Notes: generated from the letters alone by a model not told the origin. Shown: positions 10,287 through 17,691, counted from the first letter of the stretch. The stretch: DNA of 32,028 nucleotides from CAZZEX01 sp964653285 (GCA_964653285.1 CAZZEX010000056.1:1-32028); one strand, 5' to 3'. A program made the numbers and translations.

Positions 10287-11122
10287 GTGGACTCCATTAT
10301 TGGTCGGTTTTCTATTTCTCTCTCCTGCTTCAACTGCCGCAGGAACGTGCCCGACTTCACGCTTCGTTCCAGGTGGTAGGTGACGTAGTGCTGCATCACG
10401 CGCTCCACTTCTGCGTGCAGCGCGGGCGCAATCTGCTGCGAGCGCAGCCTGGAATAGGGCCTCCGTTGACATTCTTGCAGGAACCACAGCCCAGCAGGTG
10501 AAAGGGGTACTATCCCCTGGCGCGCATCCCGTTCGGTGTAGCAATTCCGGCACAGTGCCCCGCCTCTTTCCGGGTCGAAGCCATAAGGCTGTTCGTCCTC
10601 CATCGGTTCGCGGGGCCGGAGCGACACGTGGCTGTCGTGCTCGCCCACGCAAGTGTTCAGTTCCGGGCGGAAACCCGCCAGCCCCAGCAGGTGTTGCTCG
10701 TAGAAGCGAGTGATCAGGTCCAGGTCTATGTCACCGTCCTCGCACAGCCAGGTAAGCGTGTGGTCAAGCAGGTCGAAGAGGGCCGGGCCGCCCTCCCCCG
10801 GGGCAAAGAACCGGTCGAGCAGTTCGACGGCGTAGCGGGCGTACGTCCCGCGTAGCAGGTCGCTGCGCAACGACGTGTGCGGTTCGACGGTATCGGCCTG
10901 GCTGACGATGTCCCAGGAGTTCTTCACCCGTGAGATGACGAAACTGGAACGGCAGAAAAGTTCGATGTGGCCCGCCTTGCGGCTGCGCAGTTTGCGTGCC
11001 CCTTTGGCGATGACTTCTATCTTGCCCAAAGGCGTGCACAGGGTCAGGACACGGTCGGCCTCGCCCTGGTCGCGCCGGCGGATGACGATGCCCCCGGTGC
11101 GGTATAGTCGTTCGGTGCTCAC
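10283..11122 (-). CDS. recO: DNA repair protein RecO
   Basis: The 279-residue protein starts MSTERLYRTGGIVIRRRDQGEADRVL, the OB-fold start typical of RecO, followed by LTLCTPLGKIEVIAKGARK. The central helical part has LLRGTYARYAVELLDRFF and RFYEQHLLGLAGFRPELNTC. The zinc-binding region shows GGALCRNC, but the first half is reduced to TCVGEHD, so the usual four-cysteine site is incomplete and may use His/Asp or be lost. RecO loads RecA onto SSB-coated DNA in the RecFOR pathway and anneals strands. The TGA stop overlaps the glyQS ATG (ATGA), so the two genes are translationally coupled. The start lies 21 bases downstream of a clear promoter -10 box. Confidence 0.92.
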
Positions 11123-11142
11123 GTTCGCCCCCCTCGGGCGCC

Positions 11143-11170
11143 ATTATACCATCCTGACGATGAAGCGCAA
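11143..11170 (-). promoter_or_regulatory. Promoter of recO-glyQS
   Basis: On the - strand TTGCGC (11170-11165), a 16-bp spacer, then a perfect TATAAT (11148-11143) preceded by TGG (extended -10). The recO start at 11122 follows about 14 bases after the expected transcription start. Confidence 0.7.
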
Positions 11171-11188
11171 ACGATGAACCCCAACAAA

Positions 11189-11217
11189 CCTCCCGCAGGT
11201 CGGGCACCTTCGGGAGG
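11189..11217. repeat. Intergenic palindrome CCTCCCG / CGGGAGG
   Basis: A 7-bp perfect inverted repeat (11189-11195 / 11211-11217) with a 15-base loop lies between two divergent promoters. No T tract follows on either strand, so it is more likely a dispersed palindromic repeat or a protein-binding site than a terminator. Confidence 0.5.
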
Positions 11218-11266
11218 AAGTGCAAACGGTGGTCTGCGGGAACTGGCTCGACCTGCTTGCGAGAGG

Positions 11267-11295
11267 TTGACCTCTTTGCAAAGTTACGCTATACT
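11267..11295 (+). promoter_or_regulatory. Promoter of the sensor kinase operon
   Basis: TTGACC (11267-11272), a 17-bp spacer and TATACT (11290-11295) form a near-consensus housekeeping promoter. It lies downstream of the TTG codon at 11257, which excludes that codon as the start and supports ATG 11374. Confidence 0.72.
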
Positions 11296-11373
11296 GACCC
11301 CGCATTGGGCCAGGAAGGCTACTCGTGGCTCGTCGGACCCGAAAAGGCGAGCGATCAAAATGAGTACGAGGAC

Positions 11374-12962
11374 ATGGAGACCAGAGAATTAGAGCATATC
11401 GTTAGCCACAGCCCCGCAGTTGCCTTTCTTTGGCGTAATGCTGAAGGTTGGCCTGTTGAATTCGTCTCCGATAATGTGCGGCAATTCGGATACGACCCGG
11501 AAGACTTTCACTCCGGACGCATACCGTTTGCAAGTATCGTCCATCCTGACGACCTGGAACGCGTGGCTGCTGAAGTTACTCGGTACAGCCAGGAAGGGTG
11601 CGGGGAATTTGTTCAGGAATATCGGATTATCACAAAGACGGGAGATGTACGCTGGCTTGATGATCGTACCTGGATCAGACGGGATTTAGATGGTGTGATC
11701 ACGCACTATCAAGGCATCGTTCTGGACATCACCGAGCGCAAGCGGGCGGAGGAGGCGTTGCGGGAGCATGCTGAACGGTTGAGACTCCTGCACGAAATTG
11801 ATAGCGCCATTTTGGCCGCGCAGTCGCCGGAGGAGATCACCCGGGCCGCCCTGGGCCACATACGGCAACTGGTCTCTTGCCTGGGAACCAGCGTGGTGCT
11901 GTTTGACTTTGAAGCCCGTGAGGCTACGGTGTTACTTGCCGACGTCGCTGGCGAATCCACGGTGCGGGCGGGAACGCGCTTTCCGCTGGACGCACTCAAG
12001 GATGTTGGGGTGGCTATTGAGGTGCTTCGGCGAGGGGAGATTTGTGTAATGGAGAAAATCCCGGTTCTCGCCCAGGTGTCACCAGTGTTACAGGCCCTGC
12101 AGGCGGAGGGACTACGTGCCGCTCTCATCGTGCCCCTCATTGTCCAGGAAGAACTGATCGGCTTCCTTGGCCTGGGGGCGGAGAGGCCCGATGTCTTTGG
12201 CGAAAACCAGGTCGAGATCGCCCGCGAGTTGGCCAACTCGCTGGCGGTTGCCATCCAGCAGGCCCGGCTGTTCCGGTCGGTCAGGCAGCAGAGGGAACAA
12301 CTCCGTGCCCTGTGGGCGCGGCTGGCAGAGGCCGAAGAGGCCGAGCGGCGGCGGCTGGCGCGGGATCTGCACGACCAGGTCGGGGGGAACTTGACTGCAC
12401 TGGGTATCAACCTGAATCTGGTGCGGATGCACGTGCCTGGGGAGACGACAGGGCTGGTGCGTTCCCGCCTGGACGATTCGTTGGCACTGGTGGAGGAGAC
12501 GACCGAGCGTATCCGCCGCGTGACGGCCGAGTTGCGGCCGCCGGTGCTGGACGACTACGGGTTGGTAGCCACGCTACACTGGTACGGTACTGGTACGGTG
12601 CACGGTTCGCTTCGTGGACGGGCGTCTCCATCACGGTGCATGGTGAGGAGCCGGTCCCCCGACTGGCCGCGCCGGCCGAGAATGCTCTGTTCCGCATCGC
12701 CCAGGAGGCGTTGACTAACGTGTGCAAACACGCACAGGCCACGCAGGTGACGGTGACGGTGGCCGTGGACGACGAGGCCGTGCGTCTGGTCGTCGCCGAT
12801 GACGGAGTCGGATTCGACCCCGCGCAACTGACCACGCCCGACGGACGCCAGGGCTGGGGGCTGATCACCATGACCGAGCGGGCCGAGGTGGTGGGCGGCC
12901 GTTGTCGGATCGAGTCTCGACCCCAGCAGGGCACGCGGGTCATCGTGGAGGTGGCTCGATGA
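11374..12962 (+). pseudogene. PAS-GAF sensor histidine kinase (NarL/HisKA_3 type), frameshifted by an 11-bp duplication
   Basis: From ATG 11374 the product has a PAS domain (about 5-120, ending GIVLDITERKRAEEALREHAERL), a GAF domain (about 140-298), a coiled segment, and a HisKA_3 H-box RRLARDLHDQVGGNL with the phospho-accepting His at 333. At residue 405 the frame is lost because ACTGGTACGGT occurs twice in tandem (12578-12588 and 12589-12599). In the present frame translation ends at 12714 without an ATPase domain. Removing one copy restores LHWYGARFASWTGVS and a complete HATPase_c domain (ENALFRIAQEALTNV, VADDGVGFDP, GWGLITMTERAEVVGG) to the TGA at 12960-12962, giving 525 residues. That stop overlaps the response regulator ATG. 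The kinase should sense a cytoplasmic signal, as no membrane segment is seen. It is a recent mutation, a reversible switch or an assembly error. Confidence 0.87.
12578..12599 (+). repeat. Exact 11-bp tandem duplication in the kinase gene
   Basis: ACTGGTACGGT is present twice without a spacer. The duplication shifts the reading frame and separates the H-box from the ATPase domain. The palindromic GGTAC(C)-like core and the direct repeat favour slippage. Confidence 0.93.
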
Positions 12963-13612
12963 CTATCACCGTTTTCCTGGCCGACGACCACGCCGTTGTC
13001 CGCGACGGGCTGCGGCTTCTGCTGGAGGCACAGGGCGACATCGAAGTGGTCGGCGGCGCGGCCAACGGGCGCGAGGCAGTATGCCAGGTGGCACAACTTT
13101 GCCCTGACGTGGTGGTCATAGACATCGCCATGCCCGAACTGAACGGCATCGGGGCGACGTGGCAGATTCGTGAAACCTGCCCGGCGGCCCAGGTCGTCGT
13201 CCTCTCGATGTACTCAACAACCGAGCACGTCTTTCAGGCATTGCGGGCCGGGGCACGCGGCTACCTGCTGAAAGAATCGGCCGGCGTTGAGGTGGTTAAC
13301 GCCGTCCGCGCTGTCCACTCCGGCCATCGCTACCTGAGCCAGAAAATCTCGGATAAGGTGATTGACGACTACGCGCGCCAGCGCGAAGCCGCCGGAGCGA
13401 AGAGCCCACTGGAGTGCCTCAGCCCGCGCGAGCGGGAAGTCCTCCAACTCGTCGTCGAGGGCAGGTCGAGCGCAGAGGTCGCTGGCCTCCTCTCTCTTTC
13501 CCCCAAGACCGTTGAGACCTACCGCAGCCGCCTGATGCGGAAGTTGGGTATCAGCGATCTCCCTGGTCTCGTCAAGTTCGCCATCCTGAACGGACTGACG
13601 CCATTGGAATAG
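12959..13612 (+). CDS. NarL/FixJ-family response regulator
   Basis: This 217-residue protein has an N-terminal receiver domain (about 1-120) with acidic pocket D9-D10, phospho-acceptor D55 in VVVIDIAMPE, and K105 in GYLLKES. It ends in a LuxR-type helix-turn-helix (about 153-205: LSPREREVLQLVVEGRSSAE, SPKTVETYRSRLMRKLGI). It should bind DNA when phosphorylated by the upstream kinase. Start ATG 12959 overlaps the kinase stop (ATGA), so the pair forms one operon. The regulator itself is intact, although its kinase is frameshifted. The nearest downstream genes on the same strand are the glycan cluster, a possible but unproven target. Confidence 0.93.
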   Translation: MTITVFLADDHAVVRDGLRLLLEAQGDIEVVGGAANGREAVCQVAQLCPDVVVIDIAMPELNGIGATWQIRETCPAAQVVVLSMYSTTEHVFQALRAGARGYLLKESAGVEVVNAVRAVHSGHRYLSQKISDKVIDDYARQREAAGAKSPLECLSPREREVLQLVVEGRSSAEVAGLLSLSPKTVETYRSRLMRKLGISDLPGLVKFAILNGLTPLE

Positions 13613-13725
13613 GCCAATCCCCGGCTGACCATCGCACCGTTCGTCCTCGTCCAACTATCCCCACGCCAAAAGTCAAACTCTCCCTACAGACAGGCAGCAC
13701 GATTTCTGGTAAGATTGCATTGTAC

Positions 13726-13755
13726 TGTACACGCGGGACCAAGACGTATTATAAT
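13726..13755 (+). promoter_or_regulatory. Possible promoter upstream of structured repeat copy 1
   Basis: A perfect TATAAT (13750-13755) is preceded at 18 bp by TGTACA (13726-13731), which is a weak -35. It would transcribe the + strand of copy 1 at 13811-14090. Confidence 0.4.
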
Positions 13756-13958
13756 TTGTATCCTCCCAGGGTACATTCTTGCGCAAGGAGGGCTGGGAAG
13801 GAAACGAGATGTCGCTGTCCATGTAGGTAATGGATGGCGGCTTGTTGCTTGTTAGCAGGGGACCACATCGGAACTCAGGTTCCTGAAACAACCAGCCCCG
13901 CGTGGCCGACACCACCGGGGCTGGAGGCACCGGGTGGCGGAGCACCCCGTGCAGTCTA

Positions 13959-13964
13959 ATTATA
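13959..13964 (-). promoter_or_regulatory. Perfect -10 box (TATAAT) on the - strand, copy 1
   Basis: TGGTATAAT on the - strand ends six bases before hairpin B. The same arrangement and spacing occur in copy 2 (14675-14670) and, as TACAAT, in copy 3 (14894-14889). Hairpin A followed by TTGTTT would then act as a terminator of a short RNA of about 75 bases. No good -35 is seen. Confidence 0.35.
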
Positions 13965-14050
13965 CCACGGTTCGCAAACATCGTCACCTCTTCGCCGAGG
14001 GCTCTGGCGTCGAAACTACATCGTTGGGTCCTGGATTGTGGCAAATCAGG

Positions 14051-14088
14051 CTCACGGGGGATTTCTGTGTGTGAGTTTTGTCTGTTTT
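14051..14088 (+). terminator. Terminator-like hairpin at the end of copy 1
   Basis: CTCAC (14051-14055) pairs with GTGAG (14071-14075), followed by TTTTGTCTGTTTT. It is weaker than the equivalent in copy 2 but lies at the same place in the repeat. Confidence 0.5.
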
Positions 14089-14250
14089 CAGTGACGCCGC
14101 TCCGAAGCGGGCGGGCCGGGCAGAGCGCTTGTGAGTTCAAGTCCAAAACATAATTGGTATCATCCAACCGTTCGTTTGTAAATAATTCTGTAAATAATTC
14201 CCTAAAATTCATAAAATTCACTAGAACCACAAAGAAGGATGCCAGGATAC

Positions 14251-14280
14251 TTGACAAATGTGCAGGTTCTATGGTATATT
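14251..14280 (+). promoter_or_regulatory. Promoter upstream of the MITE-like element and copy 2
   Basis: TTGACA (14251-14256), an 18-bp spacer and TATATT (14275-14280) preceded by TGG (extended -10). It is the best + strand promoter in the 1.4 kb upstream of the glycan genes. A transcript from here would pass the MITE-like element, copy 2 with its terminator, and copy 3 before reaching the kinase gene at 14981. Confidence 0.6.
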
Positions 14281-14442
14281 ATATATGGGGTGATTTAAGA
14301 ACTCAGAATAGGACGCGGATAGTCACGGATCAGACAGATTTTCACTGATTTTTCTGTGTTTATCCGTGCAATCCGTGTTGATCCGTGTACCATTCATCTG
14401 CCTGTGTTGTCAAAGAGGGGGTTCTTAAACTACCCCATATAT
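14281..14442. mobile_element. MITE-like element with 22-bp terminal inverted repeats
   Basis: ATATATGGGGTGATTTAAGAAC (14281-14302, shown only as its two halves elsewhere) matches the reverse complement of 14421-14442 at 20 of 22 positions. The 162-bp unit has no coding capacity. Its interior contains a CACGGAT / ATCCGTG palindrome region and repeated ATCCGTG units. Its left end begins right after a -10 box. No clear target-site duplication could be seen. Confidence 0.62.
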
Positions 14443-14669
14443 GTAAGATTGTAGTCTGTTATGATCTAATATCGTCTCACGATACATCGCTGCGGAGGTG
14501 ACTGTGAAAGGAGGGGGAAGTCGCCGTCCCTGTATATTAGAGGATGGCGGCTTGTTACTTGTTAGCAGGTGAACCGCATCAGACCTTAGGTTCTTGACAT
14601 AACCAGCCCCGCGTGGCCGGCACCACCGGAGCTGGAGGTACGGGGTGGCGGAGCACCCTGTGCAGTCCA

Positions 14670-14675
14670 ATTATA
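14670..14675 (-). promoter_or_regulatory. Perfect -10 box (TATAAT) on the - strand, copy 2
   Basis: TGTGGTATAATTGGAC on the - strand, six bases before hairpin B, exactly as in copy 1. It has an extended -10 form and no recognisable -35. Confidence 0.35.
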
Positions 14676-14758
14676 CCACAATTTGCAGGCGTTGTTTCCT
14701 CTTCGCCGAGGGCCTGACATCGAATTTGCATCGTCGGGTCTTGGATCGTGGCCAATCG

Positions 14759-14798
14759 GGCTCACGGGGGTTTCCCCTCCGTGAGCCTTGTTTGTTTT
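14759..14798 (+). terminator. Strong intrinsic terminator at the end of copy 2
   Basis: GGCTCACGG (14759-14767) pairs with CCGTGAGCC (14779-14787) over nine bases, with extra GGG/CCC closing the loop. It is followed by TTGTTTGTTTT. It lies 183 bases upstream of the first glycan gene on the same strand, so it can act as an attenuator for that operon. Confidence 0.75.
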
Positions 14799-14800
14799 CG

Positions 14801-14894
14801 GTGAAACGAACCAGTAAAATCGAAGCCCCGCATGGCTTGGGACCCACGGGGCTTGGGCACCGGGCGGTTGCACACCCTGTGCATTTACATTGTA
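14801..14894. repeat. Structured repeat copy 3, partial and diverged
   Basis: Only the core is present: GTGAAACGAACCAG, hairpin A AAGCCCCG / CGGGGCTT (14823-14830 / 14847-14854), hairpin B GCAC...GTGC (14857-14882), then ATTGTA in the place of ATTATA. Spacing between the parts matches copies 1 and 2. It ends about 87 bases before the kinase start codon. Confidence 0.6.
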
Positions 14895-14980
14895 GGGCAT
14901 AGGGCTTGTCTTGTCACTCCCCCATGGGTACTGTTGTTCTGGTCGCGCCAGTCTATGATTGGGAGCAAAGGGTTGAATTA

Positions 14981-16591
14981 ATGGAGCTCCGTAGTTATAT
15001 CACGATCCTGTGGCGACGAAAGTGGGTCATCGCTGTCACGCTTGCCGTGACGGTGACTATCGTCGTCGCAGGCACGTTCACGATGGCACCCACGTATACG
15101 GCTTCTGCGACGTTGCGGGTAGCGACGGCCGCTGCCGGGTCGGTCGACTATGCGGACTACATATACGCCGAGCGGCTTATGAACACGTACGCCCAAATCG
15201 CCACCAGCGGCCCCGTGCTGGAAGAACTGGTGCAGAGGCTCGACCTCAATGAGCCTCCTCAGATCGAAGTGGAAATTGTAGCCAACACCGAGTTGATGCA
15301 AATCACGGTCGAGGATCCGAATCCCATTCTGGCTCGGGAAGCGGCCAATACCCTGGCCGAAATTCTCATTGCTCAAAGCACAGAGCTATACAGCGGGGGC
15401 GCAAGGAGCGCCCAGGAGATTCTAGGCCAACAACTGGCTCAGATTGAGCGCGAGTTAGACCAGGCCCGCAGGGAATATGAAAACCTGGCCGCCCAATCCC
15501 CCGAGGACGCTGAGCGCATCGCAGCCGCCAGCCGATCCATCGCCTTGAAAGAACAGACATACGCTATGCTATTGGAGCAATATGAGCAAGCGCGCATCAG
15601 AGAAGCGATACGGGCCAACGCTCTCTCTGTCGTTGAGCCGGCCGTTGTCCCTGAGACTCCATCCAAACCGCGCCAGGTACTGAATATCGCTCTGGGGTTT
15701 ATGGTTGGCCTGGCAGGTGGCACAGGCCTGGCCTTCCTGTTTGAGAACCTGGACGATACGATCAAGACGCCTGATGACGTCAGCGGGGCGCTGGGCCTGG
15801 GCACCCTCGGCGCCATCGGCCGGCTGGCGAAGGGGGAGGAGCAGTTGGTCGTGGCCGCGCAGCCGCTCTCACCTGTGGCCGAGGCTTTCCGCGCCCTGTG
15901 CACCAACATCCGCTTCTCGGGCGTGGACAACCCCCTCCGGACCCTCCTGGTGACCAGCCCCAGCCTCACCGAGGGCAAGTCTATCACAGTAGCCAATCTG
16001 GCGGTGGCTATGGCCCAGGCGGGGCTCAGGGTGGTGGCGGTGGACGCGGACCTGCGCCGCCCGCGGCTGGGCCAGTTGTTCGGCCTTGACCTGCGCGAAC
16101 AGGTCACCACAGAAAGGTTATGGTGGGGGCTCAGCGGGTCGTTGCTGGAGGGGCGTACCAATGGCCAGTTGCGCCCCGTCCAGGTACAGGGGTTGAGGGT
16201 CCTGCCGAGCGGGGAACTGCCGCCCAATCCGGCCGAGTTAATGGGCTCCCAGCACATGCAGCGGTTGCTGCACGAGCTGGCGCAGCAGGTGGACGTGGTG
16301 CTGATAGACAGCCCACCGGTCTTGCCCGTGGCCGACGCGACGGCGCTGGCCAAGGCGGTGGACGGCGTCCTGCTGGTGCTGGAAGCGGGCCACACCCGGC
16401 GGAAGGCGGCGCGGCAGGCGGTGGAGAGCCTGCGCCAGGTGGGGGCCAACCTGGTCGGGGTGGTCCTCAACGGTGTGCCCACCGACAGGGGCAGCTATTA
16501 CTACTCATACCACGAGACCTATGGGAATGGAAGGGGTAAGCGAAAGCACCGCCGCCGCCGGCTGTTTGGGAAAAGGCGGAAGGCGGATTGA
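14981..16591 (+). CDS. Polysaccharide co-polymerase / BY-type tyrosine kinase (Wzz-Wzc type)
   Basis: This 536-residue inner-membrane protein opens with a Wzz domain (MELRSYITILWRRKWVI). It has TM1 at about 14-35, a mostly helical extracytoplasmic part with a coiled coil (about 140-210), and TM2 at about 232-254 followed by the cytoplasmic kinase. Kinase motifs are Walker A SPSLTEGKSITV (325-336, slightly altered from GEGKST), Walker A' VVAVDAD (351-357) and Walker B DVVLIDSP (438-445). The C-terminus is tyrosine-rich (YYYSYHETY, about 506-514) and then basic. It controls chain length and export of the glycan through autophosphorylation. ATG 14981 is preferred to an upstream TTG because it begins at the conserved Wzz N-terminus and has AAAGGG upstream. 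It is the first gene of the glycan cluster. Confidence 0.92.
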   Translation: MELRSYITILWRRKWVIAVTLAVTVTIVVAGTFTMAPTYTASATLRVATAAAGSVDYADYIYAERLMNTYAQIATSGPVLEELVQRLDLNEPPQIEVEIVANTELMQITVEDPNPILAREAANTLAEILIAQSTELYSGGARSAQEILGQQLAQIERELDQARREYENLAAQSPEDAERIAAASRSIALKEQTYAMLLEQYEQARIREAIRANALSVVEPAVVPETPSKPRQVLNIALGFMVGLAGGTGLAFLFENLDDTIKTPDDVSGALGLGTLGAIGRLAKGEEQLVVAAQPLSPVAEAFRALCTNIRFSGVDNPLRTLLVTSPSLTEGKSITVANLAVAMAQAGLRVVAVDADLRRPRLGQLFGLDLREQVTTERLWWGLSGSLLEGRTNGQLRPVQVQGLRVLPSGELPPNPAELMGSQHMQRLLHELAQQVDVVLIDSPPVLPVADATALAKAVDGVLLVLEAGHTRRKAARQAVESLRQVGANLVGVVLNGVPTDRGSYYYSYHETYGNGRGKRKHRRRRLFGKRRKAD

Positions 16592-16595
16592 CGGG

Positions 16596-16641
16596 GAGAA
16601 TGGAGAATGGAGAATGACGGATTGCGGATTGTGGATTGCGG
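16596..16641. repeat. Two heptamer tandem repeats after the BY-kinase gene
   Basis: Three units of GAGAATG(G) (16596-16616) are followed by three units of GATTGYG (16620-16641). They start within a few bases of the kinase stop codon. Confidence 0.75.
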
Positions 16642-16651
16642 TGGCCTTTGA

Positions 16652-16780
16652 GAAACTGTACGGGCTGCCTGTCAGCAACTGGCCGACGTCAAAGCCGGGT
16701 CCATCGGCATAGTTGTGAATCGAGCAGAGCAAGACGGTAGCTATTCGCATTACTACCGAACGTCGCCTCAGCGTGGTTAG
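16652..16780 (+). pseudogene. C-terminal remnant of a second BY-kinase
   Basis: The frame reads ETVRAACQQLADVKAGSIGI, then VVNRAEQDGSYSHYYRTSPQ, and stops at TAG 16778-16780. This matches the end of the intact kinase just upstream (AVESLRQVGANLVGVVLNGV ... GSYYYSYHETYG): the last strand-turn of the ATPase fold and a tyrosine-containing tail. There is no start codon or upstream domain. It differs clearly from the upstream gene, so it is an old fragment of a different kinase copy and not a fresh duplication. Confidence 0.7.
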
Positions 16781-16827
16781 TGTGGGGGGATACCACAGTA
16801 CTCCGTCAAGCCAGATTTGAAGGGTTC

Positions 16828-16883
16828 GTAGTAACGACTTTAGTCGTTCCCACCGCTCAATAAGCGACTGAAGTCGCCACTAC
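16828..16883. repeat. REP-like inverted repeat with nested palindromes
   Basis: GTAGTAACGACTTTAGTCGTT (in two parts: GTAGTAACGACTT and TAGTCGTT, 16828-16848) is mirrored by AGCGACTGAAGTCGCCACTAC-type sequence at 16863-16883. Each arm contains its own CGACTTnAGTCG palindrome. With no T tract on either side, a dispersed palindromic repeat is likelier than a terminator. Confidence 0.65.
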
Positions 16884-16938
16884 AACCATCACATTAGAGT
16901 TGACAGAGCAGTAGTGAGGCGGGCAAGAGACAAAACCA

Positions 16939-17691
16939 ATGTACCAACAGGTTGCGTACCAACAGGTTAATCTTAACCTATTGCGACGATTTGATCCTTT
17001 CGCTCTTAGCCCTCTGGCCAGAGATCATGCCACCTACTATTCCCTCAAACGTGCGCTGGATTTGATCGTAGCCACACTTGCCCTGGTGATCCTGTCACCG
17101 CTAATGGCCCTGATCGCTGTGTTGATCGTTCTAGACTCTGGATGGCCGGTGATCTTTGCCCAGGAGCGGGTCGGTTCACGACGATGGACCCACGATGGGT
17201 ACTCGTATTGGCAACGAACCCTGTTCACCTGCTACAAATTCCGCACCATGGTCCGGGACGCCGATCAGTCTATGCACCAGGCCTTCATTAAGGCTTTCGT
17301 CGAGGGACGCGAGGAGCCGTCGGACGCGACCGGCGCGAAGTTCAAGTTGACCAACGACCCTCGGGTGACCCGGGTCGGACGGCTACTGCGCAAGACCAGC
17401 CTGGACGAGTTGCCGCAACTGGTGAATGTGCTGAAGGGGGAGGTGAGCCTGGTGGGGCCACGCCCGGTCCCCACGTACGAGGTGGACGAATACCAGGCCT
17501 GGCATCGCGAGCGACTGGCCGCCTTGCCAGGAGTTACTGGTCTCTGGCAAGTAAACGGGCGTTGTCAGGTCTCCTTCGACGAGTCGATCCGTATGGACAT
17601 CGAATACGTCCGCCACCAGTCGCTGGGGTTAGACGTCAAGATCCTGCTTCTCACAATCCCGGCTGTCCTGTCTGGGCGAGGCGCCGAATAA
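16939..17691 (+). CDS. Undecaprenyl-phosphate sugar phosphotransferase (initiating phosphoglycosyl transferase)
   Basis: This 250-residue member of the bacterial sugar transferase family (PF02397) begins with a short variable N-terminus, then YYSLKRALDLIVATLALVIL with one membrane-associated hydrophobic helix (about 42-68). It then shows FAQERVG, FTCYKFRTMVRDAD, LRKTSLDELPQLVNVLKGE, VSLVGPRPVPTYEV and LPGVTGLWQVNGR, with the catalytic Asp-Glu pair in LDELPQ. It is the short form without the extra N-terminal membrane region of WbaP/WcaJ. It transfers a sugar-1-phosphate to undecaprenyl phosphate at the inner face of the membrane, the first step of repeat-unit assembly. Start ATG 16939 has a purine-rich AAGAGA upstream. 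Confidence 0.92.
   Translation: MYQQVAYQQVNLNLLRRFDPFALSPLARDHATYYSLKRALDLIVATLALVILSPLMALIAVLIVLDSGWPVIFAQERVGSRRWTHDGYSYWQRTLFTCYKFRTMVRDADQSMHQAFIKAFVEGREEPSDATGAKFKLTNDPRVTRVGRLLRKTSLDELPQLVNVLKGEVSLVGPRPVPTYEVDEYQAWHRERLAALPGVTGLWQVNGRCQVSFDESIRMDIEYVRHQSLGLDVKILLLTIPAVLSGRGAE

Larger units (their letters stand above)
13811..14090 (+). ncRNA. Structured repeat copy 1 (candidate leader RNA or small-RNA locus)
   Basis: No convincing protein gene lies here. The segment is repeated at 14520-14798 with about 75 percent identity by eye. Elements in order on the + strand: a 10-bp stem GTCGCTGTCC / GGATGGCGGC (13811-13820 / 13832-13841, needing G-U pairs); the conserved strand CTTGTTAGCAGG; hairpin A CAGCCCCG / CGGGGCTG (13893-13900 / 13916-13923); hairpin B GCAC...GTGC (13927-13952); conserved ATTATACCA; a conserved CTTCGCCGAGGGC block; and a terminator-like hairpin followed by T-rich sequence. 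Identity to a known RNA family was not recognised. Orientation is not settled: see the - strand promoter-like boxes. Confidence 0.42.
14520..14798 (+). ncRNA. Structured repeat copy 2 (candidate leader RNA or small-RNA locus)
   Basis: Second copy of the element at 13811-14090. The first stem GTCGCCGTCC / GGATGGCGGC (14520-14529 / 14542-14551) keeps all ten pairs, with one U-G changed to C-G relative to copy 1. Hairpin A is CAGCCCCG / CGGAGCTG (14604-14611 / 14627-14634), and hairpin B is at 14638-14663. It ends in a strong terminator. Pairing changes in the first stem and hairpin B fit a + strand RNA, while the single change in hairpin A fits a - strand RNA better, so direction is open. Confidence 0.42.

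Noticed and set aside
11257..11373. TTG start 39 codons upstream for the sensor kinase
   Set aside because: It lies upstream of the best promoter (TTGACC/TATACT at 11267-11295), so it would not be transcribed from it.
13927..13952. T-box antiterminator (GGGTGG seen in hairpin B)
   Set aside because: The full T-box sequence is absent, the terminator is more than 90 bases away, there is no specifier stem, and the downstream genes are not tRNA-related.
13673..14257. A 194-codon - strand frame in the region upstream of the glycan cluster
   Set aside because: Its protein resembles nothing, and it runs through the structured repeat. The second repeat copy does not keep the same frame open.
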